Source of the DNA: Siderastrea radians
Taxonomy: Eukaryota > Cnidaria > Anthozoa > Scleractinia > Rhizangiidae
Direction of reading: 5' to 3'
Assembly (NCBI GenBank): GCA_964017195.1
Contig: OZ024900.1
Span: 28,886,441-28,950,440 of the forward strand
DNA: 64,000 bases
Part shown: positions 23,860 to 36,084 of the stretch, piece after piece
How the letters are laid out: every line of letters begins with the position of its first letter
Numbering within the stretch: position 1 is the stretch's first letter
Made by a program: the position numbers and the translations under genes
The notes under the pieces: generated by a model
Told to the model about the DNA's origin: nothing
Database searches by the model: none
What the model saw: only the letters and a program-made list of their open reading frames with translations

Positions 23860-25690
23860 AGACAATTTTTCCGTCGATAGTTTGCAGGCTGTTATGACCG
23901 CTTTCACTTAAACTTTTCGCTACTCGTCATTTTTTATCAAAGGTTCAGAAAGACTTAACAAAAAAGCTTAAGGCCATTTTTCTTGTTCCAGTTTAACATG
24001 TTCCTTGAACATTTCAAGGGTAATTATTTCCGTGTCACATTTTCACTTGTAATTTTGGTTTTTTCGTGCAGTTTTTAGTAAGGTCTTCAAGGCTAAGACA
24101 TGGTCTTCTTCATTATTTTGTCTTTCGTGTATTTCCAGTTAAAATTGTTTGTCAGTTTTTGAAAAGCCGTAGTCAGGTTCAGACACGATTGCACAAACCT
24201 TAGGTTCTTGGCCAAATCTCAGTTTTATTTTGAGTGCTTGTGACTTTTTAACGTCAAGATATGATTCGTATTCAGCTGGACTCAGCATTTTTAAGTCTTT
24301 GGTTTAATTTTAGACTGATTCAACGGTTTTCTGATTTACGACTGTGTCATGATTTCACAGTGAAAATGCGAGGGCATGAAATTTTTTGGTTAAAGTTTTA
24401 TCTGGCAGTCTCAGGCGGTTTGAATTTAAGGATCTGTTTTAGTTCTGAAATTTTTGCCTTTTGTCGGTTTTAGCGACAAATTTGAAGTTGATGATTCACA
24501 ATTTCTACAAATGTTCGGCTTTTTGTTTGTTTTCGCCCTAAGTGTTGGCTTTTGTCAGTTCTTAGGGAGGTTTTAAGGTTGAGACGCCATTTGTGAGTGA
24601 AAATGGGAGGCGATTGACAATTTTCGGTACAAATCTGGATTCATCCTGGAGTAAGAACCTGTGAAATTCACGGGTGTCGTAAAACAAAGGAAAAAGCGTA
24701 CAGCAAAACAATAAACCCTAACTTTGATATTCAAATAGACGATGTCTCAGTAAAAGCATTGAGTCATAACTCTCTTTTGTCAGTGTTTCAGATGATCGCG
24801 GAGCTAAAAAAAGATTCTGAGTGGAATTCTTTGGTCAGTAGTTAGTTGACAATTTTTTTTGCACGATATTTAAATAATTCAGCGGGAACGTAAATATTGA
24901 CATTTTTGCACATTTTGAATATTTAGAAATTTCTATGTAAATTAGTCAAGCTGTTTGAAGTTTTTATTCTAAATTTTGACTATTCGGGTTAGTCCACCAT
25001 AAGAATTTTATAAGGTTAAGTAATTTCTCAATGTAACTGCGAAAACGTGGGGCTCTTTGCCATGCGTTTTCTCAACAAAACCAACAAGCCATTCACAAGT
25101 TTGCTAGATTTCATTAGTGAATACTGATACAATATTTCTCGGCAAAACGTTTACGGCAATGTCATCACTTTAAATTTTAACATTTTGTCACAGTTTTCTT
25201 TGCGTTAGCTTTTGTCATTAATCATGTTAGTTGTATCTGCGTTGCACTGTATCATAAAAAAACAGGGGCAAATTTACACGGTACTACATTTGCTTTGAAC
25301 TGTAGCATGCTACAGTTTAGCTCGCGAAATGCCAAATCATACACAATTTTTTACTTTGCATCGTTTATGGTTACGGTTTTCGTGAGGTTTTCCAGAAAGC
25401 AATTTTCAAAGTACTAGAACATGTATGCAGCAGTCGTAAGCCAATTGTACCGTAATCTACCGCATTTCTTTTTTCTCCGAGAATGTTTTGTAAAAGACAT
25501 GCAGGTTAACTGGCGAAATCATTCCAGAGTAGGATTTTCATCAGTCTCTTTCACGAACAAGTTTATTTTATTTGGCTACTGTTTATTAAAGCATTTTGAA
25601 CACAAAGTGTTGTCGTTCTATTATTTATGCTCCCAACTATATGCAAATTGTTTTGTCTTAACTGTTGCCATGGTAACCGCCGTTCAATTT
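23860..25690. other. T-rich sequence with weak internal repetition, no gene
   Basis: Many loosely similar phrases of the kind 'cagttttgagt' and 'gtgaaaatg'. Short frames exist but none with splice support. Related wording occurs at 18700-19200. Confidence 0.35.
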
Positions 25691-25870
25691 GCTCCTATTT
25701 TCCCGCCAAAATACTTAGAAAAATACGGGCGCTCAAAATACGCATGCGCCGTTTTTTCTTTAAATTTTATTCCTTGTAGTTAGCATCTGTCTGAAAATTC
25801 TACAATTTTCCCGCCAAAAGACTTGGAAAAAATACGGGCGCCCAAAATACGCATGCACCGAATTTTTTTA
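25690..25870. repeat. Two tandem copies of about 107 bp
   Basis: 'ttttcccgccaaaatactta' with 'atacgggcgctcaaaatacg' is repeated as 'ttttcccgccaaaagacttg' with 'atacgggcgcccaaaatacg'. An inverted fragment ('cttttggcgggaaaa') follows at 26088. Confidence 0.7.
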
Positions 25871-27139
25871 TTTCTCATATTTATATTTGAAATAGCTTGT
25901 AAATAAATAGAAATCGACAACAATAAAAAGTTCAAACAGTTGTTTCAACGTTATTGTCTTCTTTATTCTCTCTTTCTTAATACATTATTTATTTTTACAA
26001 TGCTTTTTCAATAAGTTAATTAGTTAAGTAAAAATCATTTAACTAATAAAAAGGTGTGACAATTTTTCTTCCTATATATACTAAGTCTTTTGGCGGGAAA
26101 ATTTGGAAAAATTTGCACAGCGTTTCCCCTGGCAACAATTTTTGCAAAAAATTTAACGGGACACCCTTTGAAAATTTTTTGATCGCAAAAAATCTTCAGA
26201 GTATCTTCGACAAATTTAAACTTGCCAAAAGAACGTACACCATCTCGTGCAAGAAAGTCGAGTGTAAGAAAAGTATCCCAAGTAAACAGATTAAATGAAT
26301 GATTGCACGAGATGTTGTATGTGGAGGATATTACAAGCAACATTGCAAGCTAAGAAATCTTTGTGGAAAATTTTATGCAACAGAATAACGTACTATATAA
26401 GTTTTGGATAACCAAAATACAAGATAGATCAAACGTCTCTAAGTTTGGATCATTTATAGCTTGCAATGTTGCTTATAATAACAAGACTTTTCTGACGATC
26501 AAATTTTTGAAGCACAGGAAAAAAACAAACTTGTGTGACCTAAGAATTTTGTTTCTAACCAAAAGTAACGAGCATTTGCTTAAGTTTGGAGCAAGTGGTA
26601 AAATTTAGAAGCTAATAGCAGATAATTGGCTCCATGTTCGTCCTAGTTTAGTTTGGCTGTGAAACTTTGAACTAAAATATTTCATCCTGTGCTACATCGA
26701 TTGCCAGCAGAAAAAGCCTTCTCCAACAAAATAACTATAATTACATGTAAGAGCTAGTAAAACCCAATGTCTAGTCCCTGGAAGAAACTCAATGTTTCAA
26801 AGCCTTTCCCTAAACGCGCGTCGTTTTGTCGATTGAAAATTTCTAAAATCACCAACGAAGAGATCGATTGAAAGCGTTTATTTTTATTTCTAGGTTATAC
26901 AGATCACATTGAACACGAAACAAAATGAAAAATTGCTTTTTTATCGAACCCTCTACTGTCAAAAAGTAAATTTGGTACAAGCAGCAACTGTTATATGTGG
27001 TCTCAAGTTCTTCGCTGTGTGAAATGAAATGGTCGCCATCACAAACCCAGAATTTCTCAATCGACGTAGACGTGCTAAAACGGAAAGTCGGTGTTATATA
27101 TTTAATCTTTGGAATTTGAATCGCCATAGCTCTGTTCTT
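25871..27139. other. No gene recognised
   Basis: AT-rich with multiple short frames on both strands; none has splice sites or motif support. Confidence 0.35.
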
Positions 27140-27660
27140 TTGCCTGATTTTTTTGGTGTGTAAATTGGCATGTACAAATACATAATACAAAATAAAATTT
27201 CATTCGCAAGATGCCGTTTGAACCGATGTTTTGATATCTCAAAATCAAGTTGCAAGTTTCACACCTGTGTTTACGGACACATTATATTTGCAAAACAAAG
27301 AAAAACAGAGATACATGTAAGAACTGAACACAATATTGCATGTCATTATCGCTTTGGGCAAAACATGCCAACTAAATAGTTGTTTTGTTTCAAAATCAGT
27401 ACGAGTTCGCAACAATGCTTTTTTTTCCTCGATATTTTTGTGTGTAGATTGCCCTTTGCAAATACGCAATACAAAATAAAATTTCACTCGCAAGATGCCG
27501 TTTCAAAATCAAGATGCAAGTTTCACACCTGGTTTTATGCAATTCAATGAAAAACAGTGATAAGAACTAAACACAATGTTGCATGTCGTCATTATCGTTT
27601 TTGGGCAAAACATGCCCACTTAATAGTTGTTTTGTTTCAAAAACAGTACGAGTTTGTAGG
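27140..27660. repeat. Direct tandem duplication, about 250-280 bp
   Basis: 'aatacaaaataaaatttc' at 27182 and 27466, 'gcaagatgccgttt' after each, and 'tagttgttttgtttcaaaa' at 27377 and 27622. Copies differ by indels of tens of bases. Confidence 0.75.
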
Positions 27661-28514
27661 GATTTTTTTCTAACATTTTAAAACGGTAACGATAAACAGG
27701 ATGCCTGTGCAACAAAAACATCTCGGTTTATTTGCTAGGAATTTTTTTCAAAACCTGAACTTTATTGCGATAAACAAAGCAATGACGGATACTTTTCTGA
27801 CAATTTTAATCGTCACCATAAGCAAGATGTTTGGGTAAAAAAGATGCAATTAAACCTCTGCTAATTTGTTTCAATATCTTGAAGTTTGTTGGATAAATAA
27901 TAGTTTATTTTTCTTGTTATTTTGATGACAAAAAATTGAAACGGCAACCAGGTCATGTACAACTGTGTGACAAAATATATAATTTAGAGTCTGCTGAAGC
28001 ATTTTTTCAAAATCTAGTACTTTGCTGAATTTGACGAAGAAAACTGTTCTACCAAACACTGAAAAAGGCGGATTAATCGTCCTTTTGGCAATAACAAAAA
28101 GCCTCTTAGTTTGTGGTCTGTATAACTGGTCAACATCGATCGCCCTTAGCACCAACATCCCTCTGAACCAGACATTAAGGTTTTATAAACTCAACTCCCA
28201 AGAAAGACAAGAGAACATAAGCATTTTTCCTGGAGTTTCGTTTCCTTATTACTATTCGTTTTGTATCCAATATACCAATATGAAACTGAAGAAATTTTTT
28301 TAAAAAGTTATGATCTACGATAGTTTTCAATGGATTTATTAACTTAGTTCCCAACTTGAATGATAATACCTTTGCTCTCTTGTGTACTGGAAATGAATCA
28401 GTCGATGTGGTGATTGCGTGGACATTTTTAGGAAGGCACTGACAGTCTATGATGTCACACAGTTCAGTGTAAATCACTTGCACTAAGCCAATCTTTGTTT
28501 AATCCTTTCAACTC

Positions 28515-29345
28515 CAGTTTTAGAGTAATTTAAGATGGTTTTACCTTTGAGTCTGTGGATAAAATCACAGAACGTGATCGTTCAAACCAGTGCTATCGAG
28601 TAGTGTTTTCCTGTGGTGCTGTTTGTCATGCTGTGGGTGAAATCCTAAACATTGACCATTCAAGAGACTCATTCAAATGAAAGATTTTGCAGTAATTTGT
28701 TGTCATCCGTTTATTATGCAGTACAAGGTGGTTCTAACTTTTGAGTCTGTGGACGAAATCTCCGTGTGTTTATTCAAATGAAAGCTACTGAGCATCCTTC
28801 ACTTTCTTGTGACGCAGTTTATTGTGCTGTAAACGGTGGGTCTTACGTTTGAGTCTGTGGATGAAATGAGGGCTTTTGAGCAACCTTTAATTTCTTGTGA
28901 CGCAGTTTATTATACTGAAGCGGTGGTATCTTTCAAGTCAGTGGATGAAATTCTAGAACAAAAGCTTTTGTGAAGTGCTTTACTTGGTGCTGTTCATTAT
29001 GCTGTGAAGATGGTTCTACGTTTTGAGTTTGTGGATGAAGTCCCAAAGTGTGAGCAGTACTTTCCTGTGGTGCTGTTTATTACGGTGTGTAAGGTGGTTC
29101 TAACTTTTGAGTCTATGGATGAAATCCTAAAGTGTGACCATTCAAATGAGAGCTACTGAGCAGTACTTTTCTGTGGTGTGTAAGGTGGTTCTAACTTTTG
29201 AGGTTGTGGATGGAACTGGCTTTAATTGTGACCATTCAAATGAAAGCTCTTAGCAGTACTTTCCTGTGATGTTGGTAAAGGTAGTTATAACTTTGTCATG
29301 CGTGAATGAAATCCCAAATGAAAGCCATTGAGTAACAGTTTTATT
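28515..29345 (+). repeat. Degenerate tandem array, about eight units of 80-125 bp
   Basis: Each unit carries 'ttttgagtctgtggatgaaat', 'tgaccattcaaatgaaagct' (shortened here to 20 bases), 'gagcagtactttcctgtggt' and 'ggtgctgtttattatgctgt'. Units lose blocks internally, so the period varies. No conserved frame. I have an impression of this motif in coral transcripts, unverified. Confidence 0.75.
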
Positions 29346-30675
29346 TGATACTGGGTGCCAAATGAAATTTGGTAACATAAAATTCAAATTTTCCAGTTGA
29401 TGATCTGAAATGACACTGGAAAAACTGACTGGCTCCTGTTAAGATGTGATCCGAGTAAATTGCAGAGCACGAAAAATATTACTTTCATTTTCAGTTCGTA
29501 GCAATTTGGTTCGACAAGTTAACAAAATGATGAGAATTAAGAATTTGGATTACTTCAGTGGCCGTAACTACATTCAAATCATCTTTGAAGTGGTTTATTT
29601 CTTATCTACTTTTTCTGGCTTGTTTATATTAGTTCTAACAATTAATTCACAAAACGTGCGAAAATACACCAGACAATAGGACACTATTCGTTACTACTTG
29701 CATTTTGTCATTTTTTAGGATACGAAAGCGTTCTACATTTTTTTTGTGCTTTCTTGCTGATTTTAAACAGAAGATCAGCGGCTGTACTTCCTTGTGAAAT
29801 TGAATTTTTACCACTGAACTTGACGTTCCAAGGAACGTTAGGTTGATGTCAGCGAAGTTGCAATTCGTGATTTATTTGTTATGATAAACCGGTAAGTGCC
29901 AACTTAAAATTCCCAAACTTTTCACCACATCAGCTTGTCATAAATACAATGTTTATACCTATCTACACGTTGAGCGAGGAATACTACAAAAGTTTTTGCA
30001 TTGGCCGAAAAGATTCAATATACAACCAAATAACATCAAGACGGCAAGAATAAATTTGTTGTGGCATTTTTAATTGAAAAATGAAATGCAGGAATTCAAA
30101 GAGAGCCGGAAACTGAATCATCAAAAATCTGCGGATCGCTCAACGTTTGAATGGTGGCTGAGATTGAAAATTTTCACAAATTACACTTTACCCCTGTTCG
30201 TGTTCCATGGAAATTTAGATATAGCTTCAGACGAATACACGTCTTTATCTCCCATCCAGTTCAAGTCAATTTAGCAAGTACATTCAGAAAATTGTCGACT
30301 AGATCAGCACACTTCTGCGAGATAAATTCACCTCAACATCTCCCAACAGCAAGATCAATGTGCATTTCTTCAAAATGAATGCTTTTGTTGCTAATACAAA
30401 CTTCAAAATTTGCTCAGCCACCATTCTTACTAAAACAATGTTATTAAAGCGGTTCTTATCTTTGCCGAGTTCTCTCCTGATTTGTCCATTCCGTGTTGTT
30501 CTTTTACATGCATCCATTGTTCTTCTCTAGACTCCACGAATTTCTTCGGGTTTCAGTCCTGAAGATAGACATGAATAATAAAACTGATTAGTTCAAATGT
30601 CCCATTTTGAAAATACATCAAGATTACTCTTATTTAGCTTTCTAACAGCTAAGGCTTAAATGCAAGCACATTGGA
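29346..30675. other. No supported gene
   Basis: A minus-strand frame at 30517-30299 (72 codons) follows an acceptor-like 'atcttcag' at 30558. That acceptor neighbourhood is a diverged copy of the one at 31861. Evidence is insufficient to call an exon. Confidence 0.3.
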
Positions 30676-31690
30676 CATGGTCTTTAACAACAACAACAAT
30701 AGCTTTTTTTGCATGACTCTAAGTTATTACAGTATTGCAAAAGCATACAACTCAACAAAAAGAACTTATAATGTAATAATTATATAAGGAGATAAGAATT
30801 AAATTACATCAGTCTGAATTGATAATAAATTATTGCATAAATTTAAGCATGATAGAATGAATCTCAGCAATTGAATGTTTACAAAATAATTATCAGAATT
30901 CATTAATTCTTTGGTAGCTTCCAATGTAGACAATCGTTTTATATATGGTAGGTGATACTCTAGTTTCCTGTAAAACCTATCTCTAAAAATTGAGTATTTA
31001 GGACAGTGAAAAAGTAAGTGAATTTCATCCTCAATTTGATTAGATCCGCAAGTAGGGCAAAGACTATTAAATCTCGGGATTTGATTATATCTACCAGTTT
31101 CAATCATTAATTTGTGGTTACCTATTCTGAATTTCACTAATTCTTTCCTTTCATTTAACTTGCTTGTAAGTTCTAGATAACAAGAAGGTGTGTATTCGTT
31201 TTTAAAAGTGTTATAAAATTCTAGTTTCTTCGAGTGTTGAATAGTATGTTGCCAGTGTAAGATATATTTGTGTTGTATTAGGCTTATATATAGTGTTTGA
31301 TCTTAGATTAATTTAAGACATTGGGGTCAAAATCAGGCAAATTATAGTATTCAGACATCCTCATAACACTAGAGTAGAAACTACTTTTACCAGAGGAATG
31401 AAGATCTGCCGACATTAAAAAGGTCTGTTTAACAATAGAGTCATTCCCCTTATTATGAAGATATAAAAAGTAATGAATTATTTTCTGATTAATAGCTATA
31501 TTAAGAGGAATCTTCCAAGTTCTGCTCGGCACAACCTCTCTGAAGGTAGACTTCAAAATGTTCATAAACAGCACTGAAATAACACTAACACCCGAGAATC
31601 TTTTCAAATCTGAAGGCCAATTCACTCCTGTGACACAAGTATAATGCCGAGAAAACACCAGCTTAAATTCATATTCAACTTGACGCGACG
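30676..31690 (-). pseudogene. LINE ORF2 C-terminal remnant with zinc-knuckle and TTG tail
   Basis: On the minus strand 31658-31308 and 31137-30799 are two pieces of one LINE protein, joined through an intervening frameshifted stretch. The second contains RIGNHKLMIETGRYNQIP then CPTCGSNQIEDEIHLLFHCP, a C-x2-C...H-x4-C motif at the end of many LINE polymerases. The reverse transcriptase core is missing. The 3' end is a short (TTG) tail at 30692-30706, as in CR1/L2/RTE-like elements. It is 5' truncated, and the intact last frame suggests moderate age. Confidence 0.8.
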
Positions 31691-31785
31691 CTCAAGCTAG
31701 TATCAAGCCACACTGAGCAATGGTTTTTTCTCTTAGTTCAATGAAGAAACTAAATTATTATTTTTACAATGCAGCTAATATTCAC

Positions 31786-31860
31786 CTTTTGTTGTAGTTG
31801 TCTTTTTCTCTCAGATTCTTCCACTTTGTTCCAGCATCTCCAAGTTTGACATTTCAGTCC
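31786..31860 (-). CDS. Possible minus-strand exon
   Basis: Seventy-five bases between 'ctattttcag' and AAAAG/GTGAAT read GLKCQTWRCWNK and then a charged VEESERKRQLQQK, phase 0-0. A diverged copy of the acceptor region with an in-frame stop lies at 30558. Upstream on the same strand, a segment ending at 33881 with GTGAGT would join in phase. No family recognised; a non-coding transcript is equally possible. Confidence 0.3.
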
Positions 31861-31980
31861 CTGAAAATAGAAAGCAAGCAATACAAATGATCAGTTCAAG
31901 TGTTCAAGTTTCAAACGCATCAAGAGAAAACTCGCAAATGTAACAATGTGACAAGACTTAAATGTAAGCGCATCGGACCA

Positions 31981-33623
31981 CAGGCAGCCCAAGCTAAGGT
32001 TGAGAGGTGCGCATAACAGTTAGACTGTTTTTTCCACGCTATGCATAACAACATTCAAGAGTTTGTATGGAAATGATACAAAACGTCTCAAATTGCCACA
32101 AATCAGAAAGAAGTCGAAATAAAAAAGATTTGCCTTATTTCATTGTTGTATTGGTCATTATTTGAGGGCTTCCTGGGCTGGTTTGAAGCTTTTTGGGCGA
32201 GAAATTGAGGTTTATATTTTTCATGTTTACTGAACGTTTAGAATTAATTAAAGGCAGGAAACAATTTCACACTGCACCTCACTTGAGGTTCGATAAATTC
32301 CATCACAATAAACGAATCGCCCTACAACTTCAAAGGTGTATTCTTGGGTCTTGCGCATACCTCTGTTCTTTCTCATGGGTTCCAGATCCTATTTTAAGCC
32401 GTCAAAAATCCCTCTTAAATACGAAACATGCCTTTCCTGGTATGCGTTTTCATTTGAAGTGCACACATGAATCATTGCGAGCCGCGTTTCGACGACAAAA
32501 TGTCCCTCAGCCGGGGACAGGCTGAGTGAGATTGTCGACAAGCAAACACAACACTGCGGAGTCCAGAGAAGTCGGTTTACAGAAATAGAGAAATATTAGA
32601 ACGGCCATGAAATTCACTCGCCTCACTTGACTTGGAAAACCATAATTTTGTTTTAGGGACGAACGAAGAACTATCTTTTGCTGCACTCTAGTCAATCCAT
32701 TCGATGATTTTATGCCGAGTATTTGGCGTAAGTGATCCTGCTCACTGCCCGCAAATCAACCTCATTATTTAATTCCCATATATAGGGTTGTCTGCCCTAA
32801 AAAAAAAGTATTGCTGTGACCGTGGAAAATGCCCACCACAATTTCCATTCCTTTGAAAACCGGTGCAATTTTTTTCTAGGTGGAAACTGCTCCTCGTCTC
32901 TGATTCTCAATTTCGACAACATTTTTTTTGCGGTAAACAGGTAAATGTGTCGGAACAAATCACTATGCTGATATATTGTCGCACGAAGACATTAAAGCGT
33001 GCTCGTGGCGTCAAGTGAGGCGACTAAATTTCACGGGCGTGCCGATAGTTTTCTATTTCCCTCAAACCGACCTCTCTGGACTCCGCAGTGTCGCCTTCTG
33101 CTTGTGGACAATCTCACTCAGCCTCTCCCCGGCTGAGGGACATTTTGTCGTCGAAACGCGGCTCGCAATGATTCATGTGTGCACTTCAAATGAAAACGCA
33201 TACCAGGAAAGGCGAGTTTCGTATTTAAGAGGGATTTTCGACGGCTTAAAATAGGATCTGGAACCCCTGAGAAAGAACAGAAATATGCGCAAGACCCAAG
33301 AATACACCTTTGAAGTTGTAGGGCGATTCGTTTATTGTGATGGAATTTATCGAACCTCAAGTGAGGTGCAGTGTGAAATTGTTTCCTGCCTTTAATTAAT
33401 TCTAAACGTTCAGTAAACATGAAAAATATAAACCTCAATTTCTCGCCCAAAAAGCTTCAAACCAGCTTTTTTTTTAAACTTCTTTCTGATTTGTGGCAAT
33501 TTGAGACGTTTTGTATCATTTCCATACAAACTCTTAAATGTTGCGATGTCATTATTATGCATAGCGTGGAAAAAACAGTCTAATTTACGCGCAGTTCTCA
33601 ACCTTAGCTTGGGCTGCCCGTGG
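31981..33623. mobile_element. Foldback element, 0.65 kb arms, 8-bp duplication
   Basis: Arms about 31981-32630 and 33005-33623 are inverted copies; the spacer is about 370 bp. TCGGACCA stands on both sides (31973-31980 and 33624-33631). Terminal wording is CAGGCAGCCCAAGC. Both arms contain the same 110-codon frame, 32193-32525 plus and 33450-33118 minus, beginning MGEKLRFIFFMF. It differs at five residues or so. An 8-bp duplication fits hAT. The frame is not a known transposase. Confidence 0.75.
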
Positions 33624-33880
33624 TCGGACCAACACTAACAGATCGGTTTCGTCTAATGCTATGAAACGATAGGACAATTTTTAACACTCAAGAAGCTTCT
33701 ACAAGCAAAGGGTTCCGCTTTTGTTGATACAGATGAAGCAATAAGAATAGGTTTGAAGTTGCCTTCAAAATTGAAAGGACGCTAGCTCATAAAACACGAT
33801 CTAATTTAACCGAGCAACGTTTTTACCTTTCGAAGAAGTTTTTTTGAGGGAACATTATTGCAGCGTAACTAGTACTCACG

Positions 33881-34000
33881 TTTGGATGAATTTGCTTTAA
33901 GACTTTGCCCTTTGCTTCAGGAATTTCGGACGTCTTCAGACTCTCTCGAAAACAAAATCCAATCTTCCAAAGAACAAGCCATCTTCACACGACCACAGCC
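33881..34000 (-). other. Possible minus-strand first exon
   Basis: Ends at a strong donor (CCAAAC/GTGAGT). One frame is open throughout and ends KGKVLKQIHPN in phase 0, which would join the segment at 31860. A different frame has an ATG (AAGATGGCTTG) but stops after 19 codons. If real, the foldback 31981-33623 lies wholly in its intron. Confidence 0.25.
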
Positions 34001-34199
34001 AACGTGGTTTGTGGCAAATTCTCAATAAGTCATGAATATTGATTAGAAACTGAAGACAATCGCAATCTATGCACGTTTTTCAGCAAGCAAATCCAGAAGT
34101 GCGAAAAAAGGAAACACGTGACATCCTGACTGCGCCAAAGGTTTTTTACATTTTTTTGTTTTTGCCCGGCGAAAGCTGGATCCATTCGGATGGGCGCTA

Positions 34200-35300
34200 T
34201 ATCATCTTGGATTAGCAAAACGTAAAGGATTGAGAGAGCAGTGAAAGGGGGGGTGAAAAGGGCGTGAATGAAAGAAAATCGCGTATTTTTCCCCTCCTCC
34301 CCATCCCCCCACAGTTCATTTTAAGAAAAACTCCTTTTCCCTTTGTAGCTTCTGGCATTTTCCTCTCTTATCCTTATTCAAAATGGCGGCTATAAAACCA
34401 AACAAATATTAGCGCTTGATCGCTGAAAATACGTCTGAACTGCAGTGCGTTTGCAAAGGTACGTGCTCACCCACTCCCCCCCCCCCCACCCCCACCCCTT
34501 CAATTTTAATTTAAGTCTTCTGTTAATTCAGCTTTTTCTCACAAACTTCTTTTATTGGCGAAAAAAATCAAGGTCGTTTATTCTCAGATTTTTCCTTGGT
34601 TCCAAAGCAAAAGAAAAACTAGAAACAGTATTTTTGCTTTTACAAATTTTAAGTTATTAGCTAATAACTTATTCCTACGAGTGTTCGCGCGTACTTAAGG
34701 TGGTCTTATACTCATAAAAGGTGATGTTAGGTTGCAAAAGTCACTTTTTTTTAAATGGGAAAATTGTAAACTTTGAACACTTGGGAATGCTGTCTTGAAA
34801 TAATCTCACTCGATTTTTAGCATTAAAGCAGCGAGATTTAAGAAATCTAATCAGCAGTATGCGACTTTTTTCATAGCAACGGCCATAGCAACAATTGTTT
34901 ACATTTATTAAATGAGCACAAACAAGCCTGAATAAGAACATTACTCCCCCCCCCCCCCCCGCCTCTCTGTAAAATGACATCTGGTACTACTGTGGAGAAA
35001 CACCTGACTGAGGAGAGAGTCCTGAGGTCCGAGTTTTAACCGACAAAACATGACTCAAATCTTACAGAAACGATGGTTTTTGCATCCAATTACCGTTCAG
35101 CTTGTATTTTAGTGTGGCAGCTTGAATTTGACAATAGTTCTAGGATAATGAGCGACGGATAAGCTGTCTAGAATCCGTTCCCTTATCTTTAAGACTGTTT
35201 TTCTCCAATAACAGAATTTCTCGAACTGAATGAACTTTTGAGCACGATATCTCCGGGGCATTGCAACCTAGTGTTCTGAAATTTTCAGCAAGATTAATGG
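34200..35300. other. Homopolymer tracts, no gene
   Basis: C tracts at about 34475-34498 and 34946-34961, both interrupted only slightly. No exon or RNA gene recognised between 34000 and 35300. Confidence 0.5.
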
Positions 35301-35310
35301 ACTTATAAGA

Positions 35311-35603
35311 GGGGCTTGAAAGGTACAGGCCCATGACGAGGAGGTGAATTTTTTGCTTCATAGTTCAGTGACAGAGCATTCGAGAGGCTTGAAAGGTACA
35401 GGCCGAGGACGAGGAGGTGATTGTCTCGCTCCATAGTTAAGTGACAGAGCATTCGAGGGGCTTGAAAGGTACAGGCCGATGACGCAAGGAGGTGATTGCG
35501 TTGCTTCATAGTTCAGTGAGAGCATTCGAGAGGCTTCAAAGGTAAAGGCCGATGACGAGGAGGTGATTGTCTTGATAGAATTTAGTAAAATCGACAAACC
35601 AGT
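35311..35603. repeat. 73-bp tandem repeat, four copies
   Basis: 'ggggcttgaaaggtacaggc' and variants start at 35311, 35384, 35457 and 35530, exactly 73 bp apart. Since 73 is not a multiple of three the minus-strand frames shift between copies, arguing against a coding repeat. Confidence 0.9.
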
Positions 35604-36080
35604 ACCAGCAAACAAACCAGAGGGGCGAAGGCTTTTAAACTTACAGAAACATTTGTCTTTTTTAATCTTATAGAAAAATTTGCCTTTTCACGTTTGTTTT
35701 CCACAACACGAAAATTGCCAAATCTGGGACTTAAGATTCACAACCTTTGTTGACTGACAGACGTTTTGGACTTTAAATCCGAGACTTGTTTAGTACTGCA
35801 TAGGCTCTATTTCTTTATGTCAAACTTGGCCTAGTTTTAAGACAGTCAAGTCCTGATAGCTATTATGACTTTTCCCTCGCTAAATACCCATGCAATTAGA
35901 CAAAAAGGCGTTTTTGTTTTCTGAAAACAATTTGTGCCGTTGTGCATTCAAGCCTTAAAACGTTCCCGCCTTTCTCGATATAGGTGTTAACTAAACCATA
36001 GCAATTGTTAAAATACCTTAATTATTTATCAGAAAAGCTTCACTGCAGACCTCTCATTGGTATCAAGAGAGACATCAATT
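35604..36080. other. Nothing recognised
   Basis: AT-rich unique-looking sequence between the 73-bp array and the foldback. Confidence 0.4.
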
Positions 36081-36084
36081 TTAA

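Noticed and set aside
30299..30517. Minus-strand frame ending LLLGDVEVN, reminiscent of 2A-like peptides at the start of some LINE proteins
   Set aside because: The defining NPGP is absent and no LINE sequence follows in frame.
33881..33910. KVLKQIHPN resembles the histone H2B phrase KVLKQVHPD
   Set aside because: Only nine residues match and nothing before or after fits H2B.
35311..35603. CRISPR-like appearance of four regular repeats
   Set aside because: Units are directly adjacent with no spacers, in a eukaryotic context.
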